Below are positions 33,071-45,929 of a stretch of DNA of 64,000 bases, one piece after another (position 1 is the stretch's first letter; the number at the start of each line of letters is the position of its first letter). Location of the stretch: NCBI GenBank assembly GCA_934045075.1, contig OW203744.1:2497001-2561000 (forward strand), written 5' to 3'. Position numbers and translations under genes: made by a program. The notes beneath the pieces were generated by a model, which saw nothing but the letters and a program-made list of their open reading frames with translations, made no database searches and had not been told where the DNA came from. The stretch comes from Yponomeuta sedellus. Lineage: Eukaryota > Arthropoda > Insecta > Lepidoptera > Yponomeutidae.

Positions 33071-33368
33071 ATATCTACCCTCATATGCTCTCACTGCGGG
33101 GGCACGAGTCTCTTCGTGTTAAAGTTAGGCCATACTACCACGGGGGCTTCCGTACTTCACAAGGCACGCTAAGGAGTTGGTGCCGATTGTCATGTAATGG
33201 CAGTCGCTAAACCATGTCAGAGACCTTCTGACAGTAAGGCCCGCCACTGTCTTACAATCCTCCACCAAACCGTACTTGGCCCCCGTGGTGGAGTTTGGCC
33301 TAACCTTCCTGCGATGCAGGGAGAGACCCGCACCCCAGCAGTGGGGACATACAAGTGTTGATAACGAA
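33068..33368. mobile_element. 5S rRNA-like SINE, tail-out inverted copy
   Basis: A - tail at 33068-33146 is joined to a + 3' half ending 'agtgttgataacg' at 33368. Confidence 0.65.
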
Positions 33369-33369
33369 A

Positions 33370-35540
33370 TTGTTCTCTATCTTTGACCTGTTTTTGTACA
33401 AAAATTATGATTTTAAGATTGAATTACATAACTGACATACCTATTCTTCTTTATTTTAATGAACTTTTAATACTTTTCACAAACATAATAAGCATTTTTG
33501 ACATAAACAAAAAACCTAAAAAAACGGCTTTTCTTGTAAAACTAATTGGAAAATACCGGATTTAAAAAACGTAATCGCTTCACATCACTATTCGTAGGAA
33601 TGATTTCTCCCACAGAACATAAAAAAAGAGTAGAAGTAGTGACATGACACATTAGTACGAAAACCAGTGTAACCAAACTGATACACATAAACCAAACGCA
33701 CACTATGAATGCCAAGCTGCCATTGGAAAATAAAGTCAATGCCGAAAAGGTGTACATCACAAAAGTTTCAAGTAAAATATGCACCTTTTCGTAATGTTAA
33801 CAATGATCAAAGTCAAATGACAATGATGAAATTAAGGTTGACATTTTGTAGTAACGCTACTCTACACTAGATGGAACTACCACCGCGTCGGACCGAAAAG
33901 AACTTTTACCTAGTAAGACATAAAGTTCAAAATTGAAAAACAAGTACATTCTTAGTTTGGGATGGGGCAATGCGAGTTATAGTTTGTCGATAGAGAGAAC
34001 CTATCGACAAATTATACAGTTTAACACATTAACGGCCGAATACGAATACTGGTACTCAGAAGTTTTTATAGCTATTTCTTTTTTAGTGATTGTTGTGTCT
34101 TATTTCGCTTGAAGACAAATAAATATATTCTATTCTATTCTATTCTATTTTTTGCCTGCGGGTTGAGTGGTAGAAAATGCATCTTTTTTACATTATCTTT
34201 TGTGCAATAAAGAATTAATACTAATAGGGTGGATAGATGCACAAATAAAACAGTGTGGTAGATTTCATAATATTTTAAAATGTTATCTCTTATTAAAACT
34301 AGCTTTAACCCGCTACTTCGCCGGCGTTAGAAATTATAACACGGGAAATATTATTTTACGACTCAATTCAGATCTTTGTCTATCTGTAGGCCATGTTTAA
34401 TACGTAATACTTATTGATAATGGTACTAATATACTTTCATTTATACGCAAGAGTCTAACCCGGAAGTGAAGCACATTTTTTCTGGTATTGCTGCATCACA
34501 TAAGTGCCACAGTTTTCACATGCACAACGACCAGCCGGTGACCGGGGCTCATACATTACTACTTTACTCGGCCCGGCGACGACCGGACGGCGACCGGGTG
34601 CATATGAAAAGGCACTTAGGAAGTAGATATAAAATAACAATAATTATTTTACCTACTCAGACGAATTGGAATTTACAATGCCTAAGTACCGTTAAGTATG
34701 TACCTACCTATGACTACTAAGTCATAGACAACTAATTATCGATAGATTTTTATCATGTGTGCCCCCAACCGTAATTGAGTAGAATTAAAATTTTGACAGA
34801 AATTTCGAGAGAATGTACACTTTCTTCGATGAAAATTTAACTTTACTAACCAGTAAATAAAGGTGGTTTCACTTTCTCATTTTCGCATTGGTTTCCGTGT
34901 TCACGTCATTACAAATTTAATTAAAAATACAATGAAATACGTCTTACAGATGAAATGGTACGGCATGATCGGTATATTTTGGTCCCCAACTTTTATTTTT
35001 GCTCTCTAACACAACATTTTAATAAAGTTTTCACCATTTTTTCTTTACTAGAAGCGCACGGCAACTGAAGTCAACAAAACTGTCACCGACTACGCATAGG
35101 CAATACATTGCTAATGTGAGGCACGCGGGAACCGCCCACTTACGACTTCTACTCTTTTTTTATGTTCTGTGATTTCTCCATACGCAGTACCTCATACTCT
35201 AAGTATAACCCCCATTAAAACTTTTCCGTCCAAATCCATCACCGTAACGTCTTAGGAAATTTAGAAAATCACTCTTTTGTCAAGAAGGAAACGCCGTTGA
35301 TTCTCTGTAAAAAGTTTGAGCCCTTTTTGAAAAGAAAAGTTAAATATTATTACTTGCGTACTTTCTTCGCGATAGCTTAGGGACAGTGACGTCATTCCTA
35401 AACCGGAGTTATCTACTACAAGGTGTACTCAATTTACCTAATATTATATTTTTAAATGTTACTTTTGTAATAATTTTTCATTACCCACTTTTGTAAGAAA
35501 ATTAAGTTGTTAATGTTATCTGTAACGAACGAACAAATAA
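33370..35540. other. No gene seen; AT-rich DNA
   Basis: Only short open frames, including a hydrophobic one on the - strand (33542-33784) without recognisable features. A short (ATTCT)n run lies near 34126-34148. Confidence 0.5.
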
Positions 35541-36616
35541 ATGAATGAATGAATGAATGAATGAATGAATGAATGAATGAATGAATGAATGAATGAATGA
35601 ATGAATGAATGAATGAATGAATGAATGAATGAATGAATGAATGAATGAATGAATGAATGAATGAATGAATGAATGAATGAATGAATGAATGAATGAATGA
35701 ATGAATGAATGAATGAATGAATGAATGAATGAATGAATGAATGAATGAATGAATGAATGAATGAATGAATGAATGAATGAATGAATGAATGAATGAATGA
35801 ATGAATGAATGAATGAATGAATGAATGAATGAATGAATGAATGAATGAATGAATGAATGAATGAATGAATGAATGAATGAATGAATGAATGAATGAATGA
35901 ATGAATGAATGAATGAATGAATGAATGAATGAATGAATGAATGAATGAATGAATGAATGAATGAATGAATGAATGAATGAATGAATGAATGAATGAATGA
36001 ATGAATGAATGAATGAATGAATGAATGAATGAATGAATGAATGAATGAATGAATGAATGAATGAATGAATGAATGAATGAATGAATGAATGAATGAATGA
36101 ATGAATGAATGAATGAATGAATGAATGAATGAATGAATGAATGAATGAATGAATGAATGAATGAATGAATGAATGAATGAATGAATGAATGAATGAATGA
36201 ATGAATGAATGAATGAATGAATGAATGAATGAATGAATGAATGAATGAATGAATGAATGAATGAATGAATGAATGAATGAATGAATGAATGAATGAATGA
36301 ATGAATGAATGAATGAATGAATGAATGAATGAATGAATGAATGAATGAATGAATGAATGAATGAATGAATGAATGAATGAATGAATGAATGAATGAATGA
36401 ATGAATGAATGAATGAATGAATGAATGAATGAATGAATGAATGAATGAATGAATGAATGAATGAATGAATGAATGAATGAATGAATGAATGAATGAATGA
36501 ATGAATGAATGAATGAATGAATGAATGAATGAATGAATGAATGAATGAATGAATGAATGAATGAATGAATGAATGAATGAATGAATGAATGAATGAATGA
36601 ATGAATGAATGAATGA
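35541..36616 (+). repeat. (GAAT)n microsatellite, about 1.08 kb
   Basis: About 269 near-perfect GAAT units. No stop arises in any reverse frame, which creates three spurious ORFs of over 440 codons encoding FIHS repeats. Confidence 0.98.
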
Positions 36617-36812
36617 ATAAAGGAACGAACGAACGAACGAACCAACGAACGAACCAACGAACGAGCGAACGAACGAACAGCCAACCAACCGACCGACCGA
36701 CCGACCGACCGACCGACCGACCGACCGACTGACCAAACAAACAAACAAACAAACAAACAAACAAACAAACAAACAAACAACTAACCAACCAACTAAACAA
36801 ACAAACAAATAA
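36617..36812 (+). repeat. Compound microsatellite: GAAC, ACCG and AAAC blocks
   Basis: Direct continuation of the GAAT array with the unit changing stepwise through GAAC, CCAA/CCGA and CAAA blocks. Confidence 0.9.
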
Positions 36813-37104
36813 AATAAAGTAATGTTTCGGCATTTAAAGTTATTGATGGAAATCAAGAAATCTTATCACACGCATAGGAGGCAACTGATGTATTAATGAT
36901 GTATATATTAGGTTTAAGATGACTTGAGAACAGATGGTAGATGGAAGTAAAAATACTTCACTCTGACCATCTCTACTACACTGCGGTCCGAAGACAGCGG
37001 CTTTAATTTTATGTTGTACGTTGACATTCAGCAAACAGAATCTGAATTATTTCAAATAAACATTTTTGTTTGATTTTAATATTCTTCTTCAAGCTGTATT
37101 ATGT

Positions 37105-37478
37105 AGTTATGATAAGATTCGTAACGAATGCATCCGACAGAGAACCAAAGTTATCGACATAGCTCAGAGAATCAGCAAGCTGAAGTGGCAGTGGGCTGGC
37201 CATATCTCGCGAAGAACCGACAACCGTTTGAATAAACATGTTCTTGAGTGGAGACCGCGACTCGGCAAACGTAGTGTAGGACGTCCTCCGACCAGTGGGA
37301 TAACAATCTGCGAAAAACTGCCGGCAGATGCTGGATGCGGCAAGCTGAAGACAGGGCACTAGGCGCTTATTAGGGGATGGATGTCCAGCAGTGGACTACA
37401 TAATATAGCCTGAAGAAGAGGAAGAAGATTATGTAGTCCCCTGCTGGACATAGCCCTCCCTTAATGAGCGCCATAGCG
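37105..37478 (+). pseudogene. RTE-type reverse transcriptase end with inverted tail piece
   Basis: IAQRISKLKWQWAGHISRRT and onwards with frameshifts, to about 37425. The last 50 bp are the same 3' end in - orientation. Confidence 0.7.
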
Positions 37479-37634
37479 TTTCTTCGTCGGTTTCTTTTTT
37501 TTGTCCCCAGCCGGAGTTCGAACCCGGGACCTCTCGCATGGTAAGCAGATGGTATCTATTTTTTTTTGGCAATTAATTTCTACCCAATAAATAATCGCAA
37601 TTGGTCCGGTTTAATACTTAACTATAGTCCATTT

Positions 37635-37770
37635 TTAAAAACCTATTTAGAGGCTAAAATTCCACCCATGAAGTCGCGGGTTCGAATCCCGGCATGGGTG
37701 GAATTTATAGCCTCTAAATAGGTTTTTAAAATTGTCCTTAGCACGGGTTAGTGCATTAAAAAGAGTATAA
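37635..37770. mobile_element. SINE-A, minimal fold-back copy
   Basis: Only 'aaaaacctatttagaggct...cacccatg' in - orientation is joined to box B and tail in + orientation. The flanks share TCCATTT. Confidence 0.7.
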
Positions 37771-38054
37771 TATAATCCATTTGTTTAGGTAAATCAACAT
37801 CTTTACACTTTACCAATTAATTCTGAGATTTTATTACCTAAATAAATGGACTATAAATTCATTAAGTTATTGCATTAAGTTCGCCGCATAGTACGATTTT
37901 ATTGTGCAATAAAAGTATTAATTAATAAATAAATAAAAACTATACAGATGGGCATCGTGAGTATGTATGTTTAATAGATTAAATAATGTTTAAAGAAACG
38001 TACATACTATTAGAAAAATTTGGAAATAACGGGCTGAAACCCAGTCTACTATTT

Positions 38055-38319
38055 TAAAAACCTATTTAGAGGCTAAAAATTCCACCCATGCCGGGATTCG
38101 AACCCGCGACCTCTGGCTATCCGTGCCAGCGCTCTTCCAACTGAGCTAATGGGCAAGTACCGGCATCAGTGAAATTTCCAACCTCTTTACAATATTCTCT
38201 GTATTACGTACAGTACAGTTGGTTGCGGGTTCGAATCCCGGCATGGGTGGAATTTTTTGCCTCTAAATAGGTTTAAAAGTTGTCCTTAGCACGGGTTAGT
38301 GCATTAAAAAGAGTATAAT
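38055..38319. mobile_element. SINE-A, fold-back copy with 13-bp TSD
   Basis: The TSD CAGTCTACTATTT lies at 38042-38054 and 38320-38332. It has a - body of about 160 bp, then a + tail from box B onward. Confidence 0.88.
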
Positions 38320-38489
38320 CAGTCTACTATTTGCTCAAGTGAATAAAGAAGAATTTATAAACCTAAATAAAATCCCAGAGTAAAGCTGAAAATCCTCTTC
38401 CCGCACCTGACGGTTTTCAGTCGTCGGGTCAACTCTGGCTGTCCTGTAGAACGAACCATGGTCAAGCTCGAGGTAAAAGTAGAAAGGGT

Positions 38490-38810
38490 TCTTATTAAAA
38501 ATGTTTTTATACGGATTTATGCTCGTTTATTACATTTTTACAATTTTCCGACGTTTCGGCACTTTTACAGGTGCCGTGGTCTCGGATGACTGAGGTGACA
38601 GGCGTCATTTAGAAAGCATTAACGGTTAGTTTACTACCCTCGGCAAAAATTACAAAAGTTAATTATGAGGGTACGTTCCAAAATAGGCAAACCAATTATT
38701 TTATATAAAGTCAACAATATTGATTATTAGTAATTGAAGTTGAAATTAAATTTATAAACTAATGATTGACATGAACTTAAAAATACTGATTATTAATTGA
38801 AATTAAAAGG
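38490..38810 (-). repeat. Penelope-like 3' region, solo copy
   Basis: Matches 14960-15290 in reverse, including the GGCAC hairpin; no coding part. Confidence 0.65.
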
Positions 38811-39034
38811 GTTCTGTTTCACGAAAATTGGAATTTGGGTTTTACTCCATCTTCTCATGGACCTGACTACCGAAGGTTGGGCACATAGCTCTGGATATTT
38901 TTCTCTGCATATTTGGGTTTGATAAAAACGGTTTTCATAGATTCCTATGACTTCTTTCTCAAAATGATGTTTTTATCCGACTGTGGTGGAGTCTAAAATG
39001 AGTATAATGACTGGTTTTTTAGCTTGTATGTGTG

Positions 39035-39268
39035 TAATTTTCCGTGCTTTGCAAGGCATGTTAGGCCGCTGGTGCCGGCTGTCATGTAATGGCAGTCGTT
39101 AAGCCATGTCAGAGGCCTTATGGGCAGCTTGATAATTTCTGACAGTAAAGCCTGCCACTGTCTTACAACCCTGCACCAACCCAGACTTGGCCCCCGTGGT
39201 ACGACCTAACCTTCCTGCGATGCAGGAAGAGACCCGTGCCCTAGCAGGGACATACAACGGTTAATATC
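39035..39268 (+). mobile_element. 5S rRNA-like SINE, 3' part
   Basis: From 'ccgtgctttgcaaggcatg' to 'caacggttaatatcga'. Confidence 0.65.
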
Positions 39269-39288
39269 GAAGATGCACAAGAAGACGA

Positions 39289-39400
39289 AACGATAGACCT
39301 ACGTCTGATGACCTTTGATGAAGCGAAGGTGATCTGTCAGCATCGTGGCAAGCGGCAGTCCCTGGTCTCTGCCTACCCTAACCTGGTATACAGGGTAATG
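39289..39400 (+). repeat. Short repeat shared with 43600-43690
   Basis: Both contain 'gcgaaggtgatctgtcag' and 'ggcagtccctggtctctgcc'. Probably the 3' end of a retroelement; not identified. Confidence 0.45.
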
Positions 39401-39867
39401 TTATGTTCTTAGTCTTAATCTTTACAAAGAGTTTTAATAAAAAGCCAGTAAATAAAGTGCTTAAAACTTCTGACAATATCAATTAACATAATTAAGTAAG
39501 TTGGAATCCTCTTCCTGAGAATCTAGATTACTTTTAATTAAAAGAATGCCTTGCCCGTAATCTCCTAGTACCTATAAGGTACAGGCCTATTTCTAAAAAT
39601 CGTTTTTTGTTATTACGGTTAGAATCGATTAGAACTCTATATGACACCAGAAATACAACACATTAAATGGCTAACATATATAAGGTTTACCGTATACAAT
39701 TGGCAAAGCTATCTCTTCCAGACAACCTTGTGATGGCTAGAACTGAGAGATGAAGAGATTAGTTAGGTGGGTGTATAATTGTATATGAAATATTTTACGG
39801 TTATTTGGAATGGAATAGTCGCTCAGGGAGCTATGGAATGAGTGAGCGAGCTACGCTCGGAGTTTCT

Positions 39868-40058
39868 TTGGATAGGATTCGTAACGAATGCATCCGACAG
39901 AGAACCAATGTTATCGATATCAGCTCAGACAATAAGCAAACTGAAGTGACAGTGGGCTGGCCTTATCTCGCGGAGAACCGTCAATCGCTTGAGTAAATGT
40001 GTTCTTGAGTGGAGACCGCGACTCGGTAAACGTATAGGACGCCCTCCGACCAGGCCCT
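39868..40058 (+). pseudogene. RTE-type reverse transcriptase end, truncated
   Basis: RIRNECIRQRTNVIDISSDN, then frameshifted, ending at GRPPTR; followed directly by the repeat at 40060. Confidence 0.65.
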
Positions 40059-40918
40059 AGAGTCGAATACTTACATCGTTTTTCAATAAAATTATATAAG
40101 CACGACAATGGTTGTTATTTGCCTCAATTTGGTAGTCTACAAAGCAATAGCAGTACAATGTCATTCCAGGGATATAACCCGCGCAAATAAAATAGGTATC
40201 TCTCGTGGGGAAGATTGAATCGCGCGAGGCGCCGAGATAAGTAGCACGGGTTGTAATATTCCAATGCGATTTGTTACTAGACTACCGATAGTGTGAATGA
40301 AACCATCATTACCTGACTAATATGATTCTTTGAATTCTAGTAAATAAAAGTGGCAAGTATATTGTATATACTAAATAAATAAGCGAGTTGACTTTACACC
40401 CAGGGAACCTTAATACCGGCCACCAGTCATCCACGCCACATTCGCAGCTTTCTGTAGGCAGATACGATACGGCCGTAGGCTCTCGTGCGCTCTTTTTTCA
40501 ATATGGAACCCATGAATCAATTCTCGATAACTCGCCCGAGATTTATATGCAGCGATGAATATTTTTAAAGGCCTCGGCGGTGATTTTCTGGACCATTTTT
40601 TTGTTGCTGCACTATTGTGTTTGGAACTAGTTTTTGTCTCATATTTCACAAATATGGAGAAGGCCTATACCCGAACATCGGTGCCCGAAAGAATAAATAA
40701 TAAACTTGTTAATGTAGATAATGATTTAATCTAATTTAACATATACTTAAGTACTCGTAATTATGTGGTATATAATACAAAAATTGATCATAATAATATG
40801 TAACAAATTCTTTCTTATATTGCGAATTGTTTGTGAATAATACATTTGAACACTAATTGAATGTAATATTAATAGTATAATTTAAATAAAATCAAATTCT
40901 ATATATGACTAGCTAACC

Positions 40919-41082
40919 CAGCGAACTTCGTACCGCCTAACAGTCGATTCTTTTTTTTCCCCCTTAAGAACCATTCTCGTACTTCAAGGAGTATTTTAAA
41001 AAAATAATTAGCGAAATCGGTGCAGGTGCTCTCGAGATTTGCGCTTACCAATACATTCAGCGATTTATTTTTGTATTATAGA
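40919..41082 (-). mobile_element. Short non-autonomous Helitron
   Basis: Reverse orientation; TC start at 41082, CTAG end at 40919, inserted between A and T. Confidence 0.75.
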
Positions 41083-41129
41083 TTATCGATTTATATTATG
41101 ATTTACTTAGGCATGATTATTTTTAAAAA

Positions 41130-41452
41130 CCTATTTAGAGGCTAAAAATTTCACCCATGCCGGGGTTCGAACCCGCGACCTCTGGCTATCCGTGCCAGCG
41201 CTCTTCCAATTGAGCCAATGGGCGACTCACCGGCATCAGTGAAGAGTCGAACCTCTTTACACTATTCTCTGTATTACGTACAGGCAGCGACATCTAGCTC
41301 TAGCAAATTGCATCACTTACAGCCCCGACTACCTACTTTGCAGTTAGGTTTTACATCGGAATGATATCACTGTACCCACATTTTTAGCCTGTAAATAGGT
41401 TTTTAAAATTGTCCTTAGCACGGGTTAGTGCATTAAAAATAAAAATAGTAGA
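41130..41452. mobile_element. SINE-A, fold-back copy
   Basis: A - copy to 'tgtacccaca' (about 41381), then the + tail 'tttttagcctgtaaataggt...gcattaaaaataaaaatag'. Confidence 0.8.
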
Positions 41453-41462
41453 ATAAATACTT

Positions 41463-42035
41463 ATGAAGCATGTACTTAAACAATGCAATCAAGTTTTGGG
41501 AATAATAATAAGCCGTTTATTATTATCATTTAACAATGCTCGTGGACTAGTAGATCCAAATTTTCATTTCAGAGCAGGCCCTATGAAATTGAAGTCTCAA
41601 AAAAGAATGCTTTGCATTAAACAGCTTTTAAATCTATCCCCTTCGGCCGCGTATGATACCAGAGCCAGTATCATACGAAGACAAAATGATCGTCGTCGGA
41701 CACTGGTATCCAAGTGATAGGGATTTTTCGTTTTATGTAACCGAGTATCAGCTCAGGAAAATATCAAACAATTACAAGTGAGTACTTAATATTTCCTCGT
41801 ATGATACTGATAAGCATGTCATGTGCATGTTCATTGGTCATCATCTAAAATACGTATTACCAATAATATAGAAGGTTGGCACAGTCGCCTTAATAGATAT
41901 ATTGGACGCAAAAGACCGGCGTTGGCTCAACTCTTAGATATTTATAGAAATGAAACCACCGTTAGGGATTCGTATGCTTCAGGTTTAGAAAGTTCTATCG
42001 GTACTATTGGTTGTGTAGATTGTGTAAGCTTATAA
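41463..42035 (+). pseudogene. Degenerate MULE-like transposase fragment
   Basis: The frame at 41823-42035 contains RITNNIEGWHSRLNRYIGRK and ALAQLLDIYRNE, the C-terminal motif (NNxxEGWH) of MULE transposases carried by many insect elements. The upstream frame (41463-41717) is not recognised. A hairpin with CGTATGATAC lies between. Confidence 0.5.
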
Positions 42036-42182
42036 AATTATTAAAAATTGGGAAATTATATAGGTGTGTTTTTATGTCTTCTGTTAAATAAAAAAAATTA
42101 AAAAATCCGGAGTTACCTCCTACACACAAAAAATATACACAAACAAACATTGTGTATATTTTTATTTATCTTTATCTATAAT

Positions 42183-42232
42183 CCTGGTAAAGGGTTAACT
42201 AAGTGGAACACCTAGTTAACCCTATACCAGGC
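42183..42232. repeat. Hairpin
   Basis: 'cctggtaaagggttaacta' and 'tagttaaccctataccagg' face each other around a short loop. Confidence 0.65.
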
Positions 42233-42824
42233 AATAGTATAATAGTTCTCACTATGAACTGAACCGCTACCGCTTATATAACTATACAAATGCACACCCT
42301 GCACGTATATGAAAAAATGAAATACCGTTTATTTCATTTATTCAAAGTAGCACAGAAACTGAGCTACAATTCAAACTAGGTGTCCATTTCAAAATCTAGA
42401 TCATTTAGGAGAAAAAATGGACAAAAAAACTCCAAACTTAGTCTTCTCCAAACTTAGTCTATATAGCCTACATAAAAAGTAACAATGATTAAGTGACAGA
42501 AATACCAGAAAGAAAAGTATCTTAAAAAACTAAACTTATTACAGGGCCAGTTTATTAGTTTTATCTCGGAGAACCCACACGGCAACTGAGTCCGAAGACA
42601 GAGCTAATTACGAGCAAAGCCGAGTAATCCTACTATAGTAATGAATGGCGTGTCAGGAAATCCACTCGTCGAAGTATTAATACTGCCTTGTTGGGGAACA
42701 CGAAGTGGGTATTCTCTAGCGCAGCCATACTCAAAGTTTGTTCCGCCGAACCCTAGGGTTCCACGATACCCGTGTAGGGGTTCCGCAAGAATTCCGAAAA
42801 GAAAATTCAAACACCTCTCACTAA

Positions 42825-43537
42825 GGCTGACATTCAGAGACGAAAACTAAGCTAAGACCGGTCTCAGAAATGTCAAAATCACAAAGGTACTCACTCGTAT
42901 TCAGAATCGAATCTTATCAAGTTGAGTATGAAATGGTACTTAGCTAAGTGTAAGTAGCCAATATTGGTGACTTTACGTGAACCTAGATAGAATTGTCATC
43001 TGTCATTTGGTTCTATACACTTTGAGGTTACCTTTTTGTCGTATTGTTTTGGTTGGAGTTTGTGATTAGCAATGTGTTTACTGCGGAGTTTTGTGAGAAT
43101 AACGAAACTGAATAATAATTTACAAAATTGACAATAGGTACAATTTTCGCCAACTTCTAAAACTCGCGCCAATCGCCAACCAAAGAGTTTAAAAAATCTT
43201 TCTTTCACAGATGACTCCAAACGTCATTTCACTGATGTTCTACGAGCATTATCTGTGAGCTTTTTATTTCACTCTCACACACATAAACTTGTATGATGTT
43301 GTCCTGCTCTCGTGTAGCGATATAATATTTAAAAAACCGGTAAGAACTACATCACTAAAAAAATATAGACAATATAGATGACTTTCTTAAGACAGTTCTT
43401 CTCTTAGCTCATGCTTAACTCCGGCTCCCGATCGAATGTGAATACGAAAATTTCGGCGCTTTACTAAGTTTGACTTTAGTTTACTTTGCTAAGACTGCTC
43501 TTAGCGTGAACTTGGGATTCGTCTCTGAATGTCAGCC
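42825..43537. mobile_element. PIF/Harbinger-like element, longer copy
   Basis: 713 bp with the same termini as 16152-16607, flanked by TAA. Extra internal sequence of about 260 bp; no transposase seen. Confidence 0.75.
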
Positions 43538-44367
43538 TAAGTAAAGTAATAAGTAATTGTTACATTGTAACCCAGCGTGCGTGCATGCAACGACTTATGA
43601 ACGTTGGTGTAGCGAAGGTGATCTGTCAGGCACGTGTCTTGGCAAGTGGCAGTCCCTGGTCTCTGCCTAACCCTCTGGGATATAGGCGTGGGGTTATGTA
43701 CGTATGTATGTTTGTTACATTGCACTTTTATTATGCTTACTAATAAATAATACATTTTTTAAAACAATTGTTTTATCAATTGGGTTCCGTAAAGTATTTC
43801 GCACTCCAAAAGGGTTCCGTCACCAAAAAAATTTGAGAACCGCTGCTCTAGCGGTGTCAGTCGAGGCGCGGCCTATATTAGGCTAGGGGTTCGATGAAAA
43901 TATCACACACACCCTCTCTCACATACACACACTCACTCACACATTTCCACACCGAAAGGTCCTTACACTTTACACACCTTTTCTCTGTACTAGTATTATA
44001 GGATTTAATTAATAGCAGCATCTTAAAAGATCGCTTTGCATAATTTGTACTAATTTCATCATAATTTTCAATATGCAACCAAATGAAACTGTTTTGATTT
44101 GGTCTTAACTTTTTTGTAGCTAGTTTTATCTGTATATTCTTTCCGGATGGGGGCGCTGTTTGCTGAAGTACAGATTTACGCCTAGTTTAGCAACAGATGC
44201 TACAATTTCCTTCTAAAACCCACCTAGCATAATTCTAAAAACAAACTGTATGATTCTTCAGGAATATTTTTTTTTACTTTACTCTAACTCTATTCTATTC
44301 TGTTCTGTTCTACTTTATTCTATCCAATAAAAATATTAATATGCTAAAATAGCCTGTTTAAATAAAG

Positions 44368-44665
44368 AAGCGCTCGTGGCCTAGTCGAACTGAGTGATTG
44401 GAATCAATCAGTTGAGTTAAGCAACAACAGGCGCAGTCCCGTGACTACCGTGACGTTAAGCCGTTGGTGTCGGCTGCCAGGTAATGGCAGTCGTTAAGCT
44501 ATTTCAGGTCTCATGGGCGGCTTGATAAATTCTGACAGCAAGGCCCGCCATTGTCTTACAATTCTCCACCAACCCGGACTTGGCCCCCGTGATGGAGTAC
44601 GGCCTAACCTTCCTGCGATGCAGGAAGACAGCCGTGCCCCAGCGGGGACATACAAGGGTTAAAAA
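44368..44665 (+). mobile_element. 5S rRNA-like SINE
   Basis: Complete head and tail with internal deletions; fused to a SINE-A fragment (44668-44716). Confidence 0.65.
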
Positions 44666-44699
44666 TTCAAGGCTAAAAATTCCACCCATGCCGGAGCTC

Positions 44700-45187
44700 G
44701 AACCCGCGACCTCTTTGACTATGTCATTGACTATGCAGATGTGTGTTATCCCGACCTCACTGAGGAACTTCTCGATAAATTTGATCGACTTCTCAACGTC
44801 TGTATTCGTTACAACTTTGGCCTTCGTAAATATGACGATGTTTCCCAATTTCGCACTCAGCTAAATTGGCTAAATATCCGCTCCCGCAGGAATGCTCACA
44901 TTGTGACTCTTCTTTACGGCATTTCGCATGACCCTTTCTCTCCCCAGTACCTCCGCGAACGTTTCGTCCCTCGTGGCGCACATGGTCGCCTTCAGCGTCC
45001 ATGCAAAAACCTCCTTCTTGACATCCCCGTGCACGGTACGGCAGGCTATGCGAATTCTTACACTGTGACAGCAGTGCGCTTGTGGAACGCGCTGCCCCTA
45101 TACATACGCCAGGCCCAGTCAGTTGATGTGTTTAAGAGTAGAGCACATAAGCACTACTTCGGACTTCAGAGTAATACTCCTAAATAG
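44700..45187 (+). pseudogene. CR1-like non-LTR retrotransposon C-terminus
   Basis: DYADVCYPDL, RLLNVCIRYNFGLRKYDDVS, RSRRNAHIVTLLYGI and RLWNALPLYIR, then stop at 45185. This is the post-RT thumb region of CR1/jockey-type elements (RRxxH, RLWNxLP). The 5' end is truncated. A TA-rich microsatellite follows (about 45205-45260). Confidence 0.8.
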
Positions 45188-45223
45188 GTATATTTTTGTA
45201 GTTTATATATGTAGGTATGTATA

Positions 45224-45254
<31 letters not shown>

Positions 45255-45411
45255 CATTATAATGTGTATTCTAAGTATTTATGTTATCCATTCGGTATAA
45301 TGATAATTTTTTTTTCTGTTTCAACTTATACGATGCGATTTTAATAAATTATGATAATTTATTTACTAGGTATAACTCTATTCGGGCACTACGCGCACTA
45401 ATATCCACATA

Positions 45412-45500
45412 ACCCAAGGTTAGCTGGAAGAAAATACTCATAAGTATTAAGCTCGCCTTTGTACAAATATGCTTATTGTGCAATAAAGAATTTTCTAATC
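45412..45500 (+). repeat. LINE-type 3' end
   Basis: Third copy of the sequence at 1058; a SINE-A fragment (45508-45595, - strand) follows. Confidence 0.5.
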
Positions 45501-45929
45501 TAATCTAACCTCTGGCTGACCGTGGCAGCGTTCTCCCAAAGGAGCTAATGGGCGACTTACCGGCATCAGTGAAATTTCGAACCTCTTTACAATACCTATA
45601 TTTATTAGACCTACATGTCTTAACCGAGGATTGAAAAATCGGCTCTTAATGTTGTGAATTTGAACTTACGCGTAGTTTTTGGGTCGAGCGTTGATTTTTT
45701 ATCACCCAGTATAAAAGGCACGAGATATTTGCGTCTTCGAGCACCACATCCCGGCTTTGCAGATTATCTCTGGATTCGGCATTACTTGATATTCTTAACT
45801 CAGTTCTTTTGTGGCGGTTCCACCAAGTTTTGTATTCCTGATAAGCGAATGTGAAACCAGGATTCAGATATTTATCGGGTGTGTCCCGGGGCGGTATTTT
45901 TGATTAATTAACTTTAGGTTTATATTTTA

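Noticed and set aside
33542..33784. Hydrophobic 80-codon - strand ORF
   Set aside because: No splice, signal or family feature; expected by chance in T-rich DNA.
35452..36856. Three overlapping - strand ORFs of over 440 codons rich in FIHS
   Set aside because: They are translations of the GAAT microsatellite, which has no stop in any reverse frame.
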